From Pachyseris speciosa (Eukaryota; Cnidaria; Anthozoa; Scleractinia; Pachyseridae): 64,000 nucleotides of DNA. Positions within the stretch are counted from its first letter, which is position 1; every line of letters starts with the position of its first letter. Under the pieces are notes generated by a model. The model saw nothing but the letters and a program-made list of their open reading frames with translations, ran no database searches and had not been told where the DNA came from. The stretch is from the NCBI GenBank assembly GCA_016490735.1, contig JAEMWC010001465.1, forward strand, positions 21,001-85,000. Reading direction: 5' to 3'. Both the position numbers and the translations under genes were made by a program. This document shows positions 22,350 through 36,300 of this stretch, one piece after another.

Positions 22350-23521
22350 ATATTGAAACAGTATATGTTATAAGGGTGAGAAAATTACCACAACAAAACC
22401 ACAACAAAACCCCGCAACAAAACTACCATCGGCAAGACAGGAAGAAAAAAATAATTATCCGTACAGATACAAACGAACACAAACAATGGAACTGTAGACG
22501 AAAGAGACAAAGTCGGAGCAGCTTATGTGCCGACAAAGTCACACCACTAATTACAACTGTTTTCTTTGAAGAATTCGTAACAGCTGGTGTGTTCAGTAGA
22601 AATTAAAATTGATAAATGACCTAGATAGAACAAATTTCAGGTGAAAACTCCACTAAAATTTTACAATATGACCGGAAAGCTTGGCAAACCTTATTTTAAG
22701 CTGTATTTTATCGTTCTCGGGATGAAATTAGTCGATAAAACAACTTCAAAGTATTCAATCTTTTAAGTCGCTAAACGTTTCCAAAGGGATCGCCCTGTCT
22801 GACTGGTCGCGGGCTAAGTCAATCACTAACTTAGCCAAATATATCTTATCGCTCTGTTGAAACACTTTGTCCTTAACAGTGCCTGTACACGATCAATAGT
22901 AAGCCTTTTTACTGAAGTCACTCTTCGGGAGATCGATGTTGCCAGTCCTCATCATTTCAAGCGACCGAGTTTAAGATCTGCCGGCCACATACAATGGGTG
23001 GGTAACATTCAGAATTTGGGATTTTACACAATGTATTGCGCATATAATGTAGCACAAAGCCTCTGAGCCTTGTGTTTTTGTTAAAAAAAAAAAAAAGAAA
23101 AAGAAACTGAACCAACCTACCTCAATTAACTAAGAAAATTGTCAGTACAGAATGAGTTCTTTTGAACCTTTTGAAACCTTTGAAACTAACAGTATGAAAT
23201 ATGTTTGTTTTGTCTTCGAAGAGTTTTTTTTATGTATTTAAATGCATATAATCACAGCTGGCATATAACAAACTACTAAGCCATGTTTACGGTGCATGCA
23301 TTGTTATTCTAAAATGTTTGTTGCGAGATTAACAGATGAAAAGTAAAACTTCCATCTTACGAACAAATACAATTCTTCTTCTTCATTATATGGAGTTGAT
23401 TACGAGTTGAAAACCACCTTTTCTCAAGAAAAGAACGAAGACTCGAAATGAAAGTGGTCATCCAACAATGGTATCAAAAAGACTTATTCAGTGGCTTGGT
23501 TGACTTTTTATGCTTCTTTTG

Positions 23522-23578
<57 letters not shown>

Positions 23579-24086
23579 TTAATTTTTTTTTGCACAATGA
23601 ACCTTTCGTTTTGCGTTTAGAAACGGAAAGTGTGGATATTATCGGCTTAATTCGTCACTAAAATATCTGAGCCTGACTTGGTAACACTACGTGAAAAGTA
23701 ATTTACACTGGGTTATGCAAACGAATCATAATTAAACTTGCCTCGACTAAGTCGGCATTTTTTTTGTCAGTCACAGACTGGGGCCAAGCTGAGTGTGCAA
23801 ACGACACTTGTAAAATAGAAACGTTAGTGGCTGAGTAACGATGTTGTTCGAGCGAAGACAAATTCAAGCGCAGTGGCGGCGACAAACAGCAACGAAACCG
23901 CACATCCCTATCTACCCCTAATTAATCATGCTGCAGGGTCCTACAGATATAGAAAGTCAGCGAAACGCCTACCAGGACGCGCTGATCGAATAATTCAGGA
24001 GTTCCCAGCGAAGCGCTCTTCACCTTTTATATCCCTGGCTGGCTTTCCCGCACGACAAAACAATCCTTTTGTTTGCCGGTTCTGTG

Positions 24087-24125
<39 letters not shown>

Positions 24126-24900
24126 TTTCCTGGTTGACTGAGTTCCAATTCCAATTCTTGCTGGGAAAATTATTTCATTTCTAGTCCTGGCAAAACAATT
24201 AAGGACAACTGCCAGATAATCGTGCTCATGTTTCGTGACCACCTGACAGGTGTCCTTCACCTCTCGTTTACTTTTCACGGGAGCGTAGGCCTCTTACTTA
24301 TACACCGCCTTCAGTGTTTAGGCTTCTCTCTACTTAAGCCTATTTCTCAGCAACTGGCACTCATTAAATCAATAAGACTGACTAACACGAATGCACACAC
24401 ATAATAACGATTTGCTTCAAGTAACTTTTTCAGTGCTACTAAAAAACACTCATAACATAGAGTGATATGTAAAAGGCAAAACAATCATTAGTTCAGTAAA
24501 ACGTTCGTAAGATTAAATTCACTAAAATTCATTGAAGGAAAGTCTAAATTGTTTTCTAAAATGACAAAGGTAATTTAAAAAAGGAGATTTTTAACCTTAG
24601 AAGCACCCAAGATTCTTAATGATCTAATATTCGGACGGAGGCGAACAGCACCGTAATGATGGTCGATCCGACGTGGAAGGGGATCCAGCAATTGAAAATC
24701 TCAGTTCGCCGGGCTCCAACGACGAAGAACGTAAAGGACTTCCTACTTGTTAACCCCCATTAGCGATAAAATACCACGTTCTTAGCCTTCTGGCTTTCCG
24801 CGGTAACTCTGTTTAAAGAAATGCCGGACCTGTTTTACATGTATTGTTTGTTGCTTACTATCAAAAGCAATACCAGTCTTTCTCCTTGCACTACCAACAG
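22350..24900. other. Non-coding, no gene seen
   Basis: AT-rich DNA containing an (ATT)n run (23524-23578) and a (TTTA)n run (24089-24128). Several open frames of 60-100 residues have no recognisable features or splice support. Confidence 0.45.
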
Positions 24901-24916
24901 GCGCGCTCCAAGACTA

Positions 24917-24924
24917 TGACGTCA
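24917..24924. promoter_or_regulatory. CRE palindrome TGACGTCA
   Basis: A perfect cAMP-response-element palindrome 45 bases upstream of a YY1-like AAAGATGGCG (about 24960-24969) and about 110 bases upstream of a consensus donor (AAAAG|GTGAGC at about 25033). This arrangement would suit a promoter plus a non-coding first exon for the LamG gene that starts at 27387. The link is inference. Confidence 0.35.
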
Positions 24925-25034
24925 TTCTTTGGCCAACATTGCTTTTTCCGTTTCAAGATCAAAGATGGCGTTTATACTGGAGCCAACTTGACAAGGTTAA
25001 AGATCATGAGTGCGTTGAAGGATTTTTAAAAGGT

Positions 25035-27354
25035 GAGCCGAGGTTTTTATTTCTTGATTTTGCCAACGGACTGAACAATATCAGAATCTACCTTCGCTGC
25101 GAAGGTCAAACCAACGTGTGTTTGATTTGTCACCCCTTGTTCATCCGCGACTTCATCATAACATTTCTCTCATAACTTTTTATTTTGATTTCAAAATCGC
25201 TCGTCGCATCGCGTTATGAGTGAAACTTATTTCAAATATATCAGAAGTATTTTCGTCCTCTTGGGTTTGAATATAGTCCGCTTGGCTTAATTGAGTTTAA
25301 GGTACCAGACGTGTTTATGATAGTGATTTCCTGTGGTCGCATTGTTTGATTAGTATTCAACCTGTGTTTTCCTTGTTCACTCGCCCAGGATTTAACGCTG
25401 CTGCCATATTTTGTGACTAGGGAAACCAGCCGAAACCTTTCTGCTTGAAATATAATAATTTCTTACACCAACATTTGCAACGGTCCTCCTTGGTGAGAGT
25501 TTTAACTATAGTGTTAAACACTGACCGGGATCTTTTTAAATACCGTATCCTCTTTAGTTTTCTACAAACTGACTTGTCACAATTTTAAACATTTCGGTTA
25601 TCTGCCTCCAAAGAGATCTGAACCTGGGGCTGCAATAAAGCTCTATTATACAACGCCTTCAATTGTGTCTTCAATTGGAGACAACCACACGAGAGATCGT
25701 AAAACTGAATAGTCTTTTCACAACTCACAACTAATTATGTTCTGGCTTGTACGATAAAAATCTTGGCGCAAAGAATAAACAAGCATGCAGTTTCCTCGAA
25801 AATCCCCTAGAAACTGTACTGTTAGAACCCTAGAAGCCGAATTCCCTTCGATCTCTGGGAAAATAGATGGGACCTCTGCTTGCACGATAACTGTTAGAGA
25901 ACATTTCCTTTTACTTCATTATCCGATCCACGCAATTTTTCTTTTCTCCGATCTCTTCTGTTTAGGATTTGTTGAGTTGTATATTGCTTATCATCCTCAG
26001 TGAACTGTACAAAGTGTGTCTGGACCTGTGAGATTATTCAAAGAAAGTTACTGAGCAGCGCTTCTACGTGTTTTCCTTTGTTATGTAGTACTGGGAGTGG
26101 TTCTAAGTGTTGATAACGAATTGCGGATGAAATCCCAGCAGTAAGAATGTAAGCGTGCTAATAAAAGCTTTTGAAAATTACTTACCAGTACTACTATATT
26201 ATAGTGATCGCTGCACTAGGTGTTTTGTAGCTTTAATTCTAACTCTCTGGGTTTTAAAGCACGCATAAATCAGCTCAGGGTTAGTATCGACTTTGATTCT
26301 AGTGAGATCACTAACCATCAAGATTTTTCCCAAATAGTTTGACTTAAGCTTGCCTTTTCCTTGTTCCGGCGATTACGTTGCAGTGTTCTACCAACTGAAC
26401 TTTAAACCAGCTGGCAGCTATATGAACTCGAAATAAAATCGTGAAGGATGAATAAATTAGGGAGCACATATCTCGTATTTGAACGGCAGATTATAGAGGG
26501 GGACATTGGGGGCTCTGAATACCACAACACCACAAAAAGCATCAGTGGAAGACCATCGCAGTTATAGCCTTGATTCCACACCATGCCAGAGGAAAGCGGA
26601 TCGCAAACATTCTAGTTTTGCCAGCAGATGGAAAAAAACTTCGACGATCGCTTGGGATCCTTGGATCGTGATCACAGACGATCGCCGAAGGTAGACAACG
26701 TTTTGTCTTTGGATCTTCTGCGATCCACTGTGATCTTTTGGAATTGTGCGATCGAAATGTATCCCATAATACTCAGTTCCCATTATGATCAATGCATGGT
26801 TCTGAGCAACAAAGGTTGCGTTAGTAACGGGCAGTATTTGGAAAACGTTGGGCACTACGAGTGTCCGGATTTACAATCGGGACGGTTACAATTTCTAGGG
26901 GAAAAGCATAAAGTCGAACGACGAGGCAAAAATCGGTAAGAAATTCACGGCGGCATAACTGTGACAGAAGCAGCGATAAACGTGCCAACGGAAGCCGGAT
27001 ACTTCAAGAGACTTAGCACTTTCTCCTCTCTGGTCGAGATTCTCTTCCTGGAGATTTTGCAGTCAAGATTGGCTGACCCCACATATCGCCTTCACACCGT
27101 CAGCTACGCAGGCTAATGGAAACCCGCCGGCTTATCAACACCCATTCCTCGGATGGTTTTTCTGTCTCGGTACCTTACCGAAGTTCAAATTTACGCTCGA
27201 ACTATATTCACTCCGATATTGTACTTATAAGTTTCGTTGCCAATTTGTATAGGTTTTGTTTTAAAGTTTTACGTCGGCCACCCATGCCACTCCGTCTGAA
27301 ATGTTTGGTCGCGCAGGATGAGCTACTTATAATCAACCGCTTTTTTTTTTCCAG
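25035..27354. other. Presumed 5' intron or intergenic DNA of the LamG gene
   Basis: No coding exon found. A GATC-rich stretch with short palindromes occurs at about 26640-26750, and a decayed tRNA-like A-box segment (minus strand, AGTTCAGTTGGTAGAAC) at about 26380-26400. A strong acceptor (TTTTTTTTTCCAG) at 27342-27354 opens the exon that carries the start codon. Confidence 0.4.
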
Positions 27355-27386
27355 ACGGAAGACATTGAAGAAGGCAGGGTCCAGCC

Positions 27387-30300
27387 ATGCGCCTGAGATG
27401 TGTGTGTCTGCTGTTATTGGTGGGTGTCGTTGTCACCTGGGCTGGACTAACACGTGAGTAAACTTAAAGTACCTTTCAATACGAGAGTTGATATTAGATA
27501 TTTTCCAGTAAGCATGTTCCATCACTCTCTGAATTCTTTATTTCAGAGGATTATAATCAAGTTTTCTATCTCGGTTTTGATCGTTACAATGGAGAGCGCC
27601 TTTACGATGATTCTCAACACAATAACAATGCCACCTTGAAGTCTGCGTTCTTAGATAAAGTACCCGGGAGCTGTGGCATGTGTCTCAGGGTTTGTTGTGG
27701 CGGAGAAGTCAAATTTGATGGAGCAAAGTTCGTGGGTGAGTTGTTTTCTAAATTAGAAATACAGTACTCGCTGTACTTCGCGAAACATGTGATACCCTTT
27801 TGAAGAAAAATAAACGCCAGCACTTTTCATTCAAGGAAGATGATGAGTGTTAACTGCAGTAGAAACCTAACTCGCAAACAGGAGGCCTGGCTACCTGGCT
27901 TCCAGGCTGCCTGGTTGTTTGGACAGTGACAAGCTAATCTCGCTGGCCCACTGAAACATAAATAGAACGACCCATTTAAATTCTCACTGGCTGCTAATGT
28001 GACTGATGGCTTACAGAGTAGAGTTCGCTTGGAGTGTTGATTGGCTGACTGAGTGACTAACTGTGGCTCATCGTCCGACTGACTCAGACGGACCTGCCGA
28101 GCGCTTGCTATCTTCCGGTCTGGTTAGCTTAATAGTTTTTCAGTTGACTTACACGCTGTGGGAGAGTCGATGGATCGGGCGCTTGGATTGGTGATTGACT
28201 GTTAGAGGCTGATTGAATGACTGACAAGCGTCGGACTCATTGAGTAACAGACAACGATAATAACACGATTTTGTTTAATCGTCGAAAATTATGAGGTGAA
28301 AGTCATTTTTTGTTACCCTCATGGAGAACGATTTGTGTGTTGGCTATATGTGATGCCAGCGCGAATTCATAACAAGCGTAATCGAAACGACTCTTTAAAT
28401 CAGTTTGATCTTTTATACAGGCATCCCTTACATAGAGGTTATGATCGCAATGATGATTCAACTGAAGGACGTATCTGGGACATTAGTTCTCTTTGAAACT
28501 ATCGGTGGCCCACCAAAGTCCAATCATCAACAACGTGAGTGCTTTTCAGTCCTCATTTCTTTCACTTCCAAATGGTGTTCTTCAAACTCAAGAGTATTGT
28601 TCATTCACAAAAGCGTTCACGAATTTGAAGAGTCAAAAATGAGTGTTTTAAGGCCGGTACACAAGACAGATTTTGCTCCTGAAGCATACTCCAGGGTATT
28701 TTGCACGACCAGTATACATGAGGGAGCATTTTCAAGTTCGCTCAATTTGCTCCAGGGTCTTGCTCCCAAATATTCAACCAGTTTAATATCATGGAGCATT
28801 TTGCGGGGTAGAAATTCTCTTCCCGAGGATACATTATTTACCTATGAAATCACTGGTACACACGAAGTAGCTTTGCTCCAGGAGCGTGCCCCTGGAGCAT
28901 GTTCTGGGAGCATAACCCTCTGTGTGTGCCAGCCTTTATCTACAGATACAAACTTAATAGCCCAGAATCCTACAACAGACCTGAGATTAGAAAGTGATCG
29001 GGTTGAATTACTCAGGGCAATAACACTAAGGGTTGTACTATACTTGTTCTTTTATTCCTGTACACCAAAACGGTTGAAGCAGTTATACTCATCAAAAAAA
29101 CCTGATAGCAGAATAAGCGTAAGCCTTGTTTTAGAAATTGATTTATTTCCGTTTCTCAGTCAGACAATAAAGCCTATTAGTGCTATCATCATCGCCAGCA
29201 TCATCATCATCGTTACCATTCGTATCGTTTGTTGATTCACTGGCTCTTACATAAGCTCAGCTAAATTCAACATCAACTTTGACCGGTGAATGAACGTAAG
29301 TATATAGCAAATCTTTCCACTTTGTCTCGTTCTCCCTCTTAAGTTTGCACCGTTAGGCAGGCCGTGCAAACTGAAAACAAGTAGACAGTTTCTGCTAAAA
29401 AAAATCACTCCATTGCTTCTGTGAGTCCTTCTGTATGTGCGCACGCTTATCGCTCGCGTAAACCACCTTGTGCCTGTGTTTCTCCATGTTAGCAAGGCTT
29501 GCGTCGTAGGTGTTAACTCTTTTCCATCCAACGTCACACATATGTGATGATAAATACTGCTTCCTTTTTATGGTTTATTTCTTGTTTAAAGTTTGTCAGA
29601 ACGTTATAATAATTGTGTGAATAGGACCAACTGTGTTTTAGCAATCATTAAAGCTAAAAATAACGACTACAATACCAGAATTCCGCTGCATATCACCGAT
29701 CGTTTAACAGCAAAGCCCAAAATGCTTGTTTTTTGGCCAGAGAATAACACCAAAATTTACACATTTTTGTGGCCAACTTTTTAATAAGAAAAACTGCCCA
29801 AATATCAAGATTCTACATTTACAGCAAACCTCAAGCTCTCTCCTTATTATCAGCTATGAAACGTTTCTCTCACATTTGGTGCCTGCCACGTTTCAGCCCG
29901 TTTCTGAGATCCAATCTTGTGTGTCTTAACTGGACTCGTTCACGGCCGAAAAGAATTCTGGGAACTGTAACCACGCCGCGAGCATAGAACTCTCCTTCAG
30001 TTCATTACATAGTTTTTCGCCACCTGGTGCTGAGCCACCCGGTGCTACCAGCAAAATGTTGCATCGATGAGTATTTTTAGCGGTCAGAACTAGCCCACAT
30101 TGCCTCGTTAGCTCCCCGAATCCACTTGCAGAAAGACAAGAGAGACAGGTTCCATATCGAGCCACCATCATCACAACAGAGCGTGTTTGGCATCTCCATC
30201 AACATAAAACCGCCTCTCACCTCTGGTTTCTTTCAAAGGCTTGCCTTTACCCACATTCTAGCTTAATGATGCCAGCATGGGGGCTTCTGCAGAGGAAAAT

Positions 30301-33300
30301 GGCTCAGAAAAGCACTCTAAAACTGACAATTGCACCACAGTCAAGCGATTCCACTAACTCGACAAACAACAGCCACTCGGGTGCATCACGTGACTCTAAA
30401 GCCTGGGTCCCCAGTATTTCAAGACAGCAGATATTTTCATAATAACTCCATATATGAAGAAGTTAAGAGCCCCAGACCATTTATTGCCCAAAATCTGGTG
30501 AAATAAATAGCACCCACTTGGATCGAAAAGGGTTAATGCAACATTTTATTTATTCCTCCTCACATTTCAGCCCAATACCTCCTGCAAGTGGAAAACGCAC
30601 GGTTACGCTGGTTTCATCGAAATGAGAATGGCTCTACCGTGTTCAGTATCATAACAGACGGGCCCGTCCTTTCGAATGGGAAATGGTATCACGTGGCTGT
30701 AATGTATGACGGACTGCGAGGAAGTGCCAGGATTTATATCAACGGAAAACTGGCGAAACAAGAGACTGCTGACCCGGGTGTATTCCTGTCGCGAGATTGG
30801 TCAAAATATGCTGGTAGGTGAAGGAAAATATTTCGCTTCCTTTATAAGCTCAAGCAAAACTACCATTTCGTCACAAAGTGGGGGTTAAGAATGTAAGTTA
30901 GTATACATTTATCATAACCGCGAAACTTGAAATAACCCCCAGTAATATCACGCTTGAAATTTACATCAATTAACCTCATGAATCACCTGCACGTGGCCAA
31001 ATTGTGACTTAGCAATGAAAACGTAAAGCTTGTGGGATGTGGCTGGAGTGAAAAGGATACTTCACACATTAATGTGATCAAGTAAGCTGAAGCCACTCTA
31101 AGGGTACTAAGGCCACAAGGTAGCGGCCATTACCCCTGAAATCTACCAAACAAAAGATTGAGCCCAAGCATTAGCAGCCATGGGCAGCTGTTTCGGCCTT
31201 GTTAGATCTCATCAGCATGGCATAGCTAATGCTCAGGCTCAAGTTGTGACTTAATCTTGTTCACATAGCGGACATTAGTTGCCCAGAGTTATCAGCTCTT
31301 AGAATAAACTAGCCCCTGATCATATTTCTTTGTATACAAATTCAGGTATAGGTGAGTTTGGTGGTAAAGGTCGCTTGGAAGGGTACATAGACGAACTTTA
31401 CATTTACAACAAGACTTTTACTGAACCAGAGCTGAATGCACTCATTAAGAAGTGTCAGGGTCCTCAAAGCACCATGGTCTTGCACCTGAGCTTTGACAAG
31501 AAAAGTGGTACAAAGTTTCTGGATGATTCGGGGCTTATGAACCACGCCTCTATGGGAGGACCGCCTGTACTGCCAGGCCAGCCGACTGCAGCTCCCCCAC
31601 CGCGTAAGTACCTTAAAAAATCAAGTCGAACATTAAATCAAATCCATTTATTTACACTCGATAGCGTGGGAGAGTGGCTGTCCAATCTAGCGACCGGACC
31701 CAAGGGCTAGCATGTTTAAACAATCCGGGTCGTATTGGAATTTAGAAATGTCGGTTTTTAAGGAGAGGGGGAAACTGAGTAACGCGGAGAAAAACCTCTC
31801 GGAACAGGGAAGGAACAACAACGAACCCAACCCACAAATGACGCCGAATTCGGGAACCGAACCCGAGCCAAATTGATGAGAGGCGAGTGTTCTCACCACT
31901 CGGTGCCATCCCTGCTCCCCTAAAGGACAAACGTGTGGACCCATCCAGGCTGGTAGTTTATCTGTTTTATTTTTCTGTTTGTGAACATCCTTTTCCTTCT
32001 TAGCTGCCAAAGGAAGCTGTGGAAATGGTGTGCAGATAAGTGCCGGGCAAGCAGACATTAAACTTGACGGTAAAACCTTCCGAAACAAGCCAATTGACGG
32101 CGTTACAATAGCATTGTGGATAAATGTGACGTCAGTGAAGGGAGTACATTACTTATTTAATACGATTGGCGGGCACTCGGCGCATAAACATGACCAGTAT
32201 CTGCTGACGATGAATAACGGAGCCGTCAGCTGGAGCCATAATGACCAGGATGACAAGCAGCTTTTCAAAGTGACTACTGATCCTATAGTTACTGAGAGTA
32301 AGTGCTGTGCAGCTATGATACGCGTTACACGCTCTATAGAACAAGAGATTAAGACTGGAGTTTTGAATGAAAAAGAGATATTTTCCAGTCCTTTGACTCA
32401 GTTTACAATCAGTTTGCACCGCTATCACTATATGGGTTTCTAAGTGTTGAGATGAGTAGAGTAGGACTTAATAATTGACACTGACATTATGCTCGAAAAA
32501 GAAAACGAAACATAAAAATATTCAAGGGAAGTTTTATTCCTTTAGAGGAAATTTTATTTTAAAAAAAATCTTTTGTAACTCAAAATTGTAAGTTTTACAT
32601 TTGAGTCGTTTTTACTCTTTTTCTTTCAAATGTTTAACAAATTTCTTAGTCTGATTATCTTTCAAAAAATCCCAGGCTGATTTTAAACAACAGCTGTATC
32701 TTTTTAGACATAGAGTAGGAAGAGAGATTGGCCACAACAAAGAATAAATGCTCATGTCATAAATTGCAGATCAGTGGGTTCACATCGCCGTAACCTACAG
32801 TGCTCAGAGTGGCCAGGCCAAGATCTTTATCAACGGCAACATGAACAAACAGGGGCCTGGAGCTGGTCGGCTGTCAGAGGACTGGGACAGCTATGCAGCG
32901 TTTGGCAAACACGCTGGATCCGTGACTGATATTGATACACTTGATGAAGTGTACATGTACAGCAGAGAGCTGTCGTCATTTGAAATAAAAACACTCTACG
33001 ACAATTGTAACTTCGGCTCGGCTAAAAAACGTGAGTAGAGGCAGACCTGTGTCAGAATTTGAAACGAAAGAATTACGTGAACTAAATAGTTTATGTACTC
33101 ACAAAGGTGTGGAGTTATCATGAAGAGCACAAGCCAACATGAAATGCCATAATGAAGTAGAGACCGTGCGGAGGATGACGTTGGTAGTTAACATAAGTTG
33201 TTGTTGTTGTTGTTGTTCTTCTTCTTCTTCTTCTTCTTCTTCAATATTACCCCCATCCCCTTCAGTGCTGAAGATTCTTGTTGGGGATTCGTTAAAACTC

Positions 33301-36300
33301 CCTCAGCCATCGAATTAGGACATACACTAGGGGTGGTCACAGCCTGAGTTTTCTTACGCCACTAGAGTTTCTTTTACGTCCCACAGAGTTAAATTAAGTG
33401 AAAGTACTGTGATACGAGACCTTGTCAGAGAAGACTAGAAAGCCTAACCGTTTGTGGGTGTCATTATAAAGGCAGCACTTTCTCCTCAATTATTTAAAGA
33501 CCCTGAGTTTGAACCCGCGACCTCCCGCGCGGTAGTCCGGTTCTTTGAGCTAACCGGTCAGCTTAACTTTCCCCTCTTTTTAACGGTTTTGGTTGCAGCG
33601 AGCACGGGCCAGGTGTTCTACTTTGGGTTTGACAGCGTGTCAGGAAGCGCTGTGTTGGATGATTCCGGAAGCGGAAACAACGGTGAGCTCACTAGCCTCG
33701 CCTCCGTTACCAAGACCAGTGGGACTTGTGGGAACGGCCTTAGGCTACACGGAGGTGAGTCAATTGCAGGCGCGTTGTTGGTATTGTAGGTTGTTATTTC
33801 CTAGTACATCGCTAACGAGGTTAATCTTCTAGGTAACATTCTCGTTAATGGTCAGTTGTTAAAAAGGAGGCCGCTGTTCAGTGTAACCATGGCACTTTGG
33901 CTAAAACTAGACACAAACCGCGGTCAGCAGACTATATTTAGCACGTGTAACCCGGACAACCCGTGGAACAGTCACGTGCAGTACTTGTTTGAAATCATAG
34001 ACGGACGAGTGAAATGGTTTCATGGCAACGAAAAGTCGCAGGTAAGCTTGATAGTCATACACTGATCAAAGTCAGTGCATGAACGTGACACTCTCCTTTC
34101 TTTGAATTCATACAAATCTGTCCTACATGTAAAAGAACTACTGGTCGCATCGCTAACACCAAGCTTTCCATCTGTGTCTCAGACACATTTAACTTTGGTA
34201 CGTTTTGAGCTGCTATCGTCACACAGTCAAAACAGATGAAAAACGTTTTGGTGCACATTTAAATTTGCGACAAGAAGATGTGGATGAGAAATAATAAGTG
34301 TAACCCTCTGGTGCTAATTGTTTAATTTGTGTCTGTATTTCTATTTGCTGTTATTTTAGTTTTTATACCTTTCATAATAGTATCTGGTGAAAGCCTAAAC
34401 AAACTAGAAGTCGTTCTGCGCCAGATATAAGACAGGAAGTAACTTTCAGTTACCTCGCAAGTTCAGCGTCTATGTCATGATGACGATCAAACATTAAAAA
34501 AAAGTTAAACAAACAACAGAATGATCATATGGCAAAGCAAAGACTCACTTATTTTAAAGTTTTTTGAAATTGATTTTTTTTTTTTTTCATTTCTCAAGAC
34601 TGTGTTTAGTGCCGAGACCAACACGGCTGTGGTACCTGCCGGCACGTGGACCCATATCAGCTGCACTTACACAGCAATGGGGGGAAAATCAGAGATCTAT
34701 GTAAATGGTTTGTTAAAGAAAGAAGAGTTTACGGGTTCGGGAACTCTCTCACAGGTATATCAAAAAGAAATAAGTTTGGCTGAAAGAGGGATGAGAATGC
34801 CACGTTTACTATGTAACAAAAATCCAGATATTAAGGGGGGACTAACTTAACTACAAAATTAGCTAACATTGTTGCTATGGAAAGTTCCCAACCCTCATAT
34901 CTTGGAAACCATAACTTGCACAGACAAGCTGTCAGGCTATGTTTTTACAATCAAAAAGCTTTACAAGATTTTCGAGTCACAACCATATTTGGTAAGTCAC
35001 ATGACCAAAACAGAAAAAGGCCTAAAACTCGAGTGGCGTACATTTCTGGATATCGAAAATGGTGCCAATGGTTAACGATCGCCAAGGTGCAAAACTCTAC
35101 GTATCGATTTTTGGAAATTCGCGTTTTTGTGAGATTTATGACGTCATAAGCACGCAAATTCATACCATTTTGTCATTATTATTGCAGTTATGTACGTTAA
35201 CAACAATTGCTTACGTAGGCTTGTAAAGAAGGCTGGAATATCTCCGATTGGCAGAAAAATCGGAACTTCACATAATTTTCTCCAAGTTTTAGGGTTTTTT
35301 CTCTCTAAAGCGCGGTTGGGGCCTGGGGCAAGTAACGCATGCGCAATAGCAATTTATAAATTTTACATGTTCACCTCTTCGCACGTCTCACCAATATAGT
35401 GGCAAAAACACCGAAAAACCGTGTTTTGCAAGTACAGTCCGTAAAAATCCCTTGGCAACAATGCTAAGTCTGTAGTTAAGTTAGTCCCCCTTAACAATTT
35501 GACTTTCTTGGAAAGTGGCACTTTTGTCTCGTTAAACTTAATTCTTTCACTGGGAAAAGATCGTCATATACGTCCCAGAGACGTAATTAGAAAGAGTTGG
35601 AGCATGTTATTTCGCGCGTTGCGATAGTACTTTCACCAGTTGCAGGCAATACAAAGTCTGGCAAACGTTTCATCAATAAAAAACGTTTCAAACTGACATC
35701 CTTCAGTAATAAACCTTTCGTATTTGTGCATATTTGTTTCTGAGCTTGAACCAATGAAGATTTCTATAGCAAACACAATCTTTGGAAACGACAAAATTCT
35801 TTATCTATTTTTTCGGTTTTATAAAGCAGACCTTCATCATTTGGATGGAAATCTTACTCTAATGTTGCTGAGAAAAAGGTGATACTATTCCTTTGGAAAA
35901 ATGGATCATCGTCATCATCATCATCATTGTGATTAATATTATTATTGTATTCTTTAGGACTGGGCTGGCAAGATTAGCATCGGAAAGACGTACGACAAAG
36001 GGAGTGACGGACAGTGGATTGAACAGAACATGCTTTACGGAATCATCGATGAGTTCTACCTTTATGAACGAGCCTTGAAACAAAACGAAATCACCCTGCT
36101 GGCTCAGACGTGTAATTACCGCCGGACAGTGCTTCACTATGGCTTTGATCTGTTCACTGGTAAAACGATATATGACCAGTCGGGTCTCGCCAATAATGGT
36201 ATGGCCATTAATGGCACGACTGCGTCCAAGAACGGGACATGTGGAAAGGCGGTTAATATGACCATGGGACAAATCAAAATCCCGGGCGATACTTTCAGAG

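Noticed and set aside
24917..25175. Coding exon near 24.9-25.2 kb
   Set aside because: Frames there lack recognisable protein features; kept only as a possible non-coding first exon.
28405..29235. 276-residue open frame, the second longest in the window
   Set aside because: Only its first ~130 bases are exon 3 of the LamG gene. It reads past the donor CAAC|GTGAGT into an intron containing a MITE.
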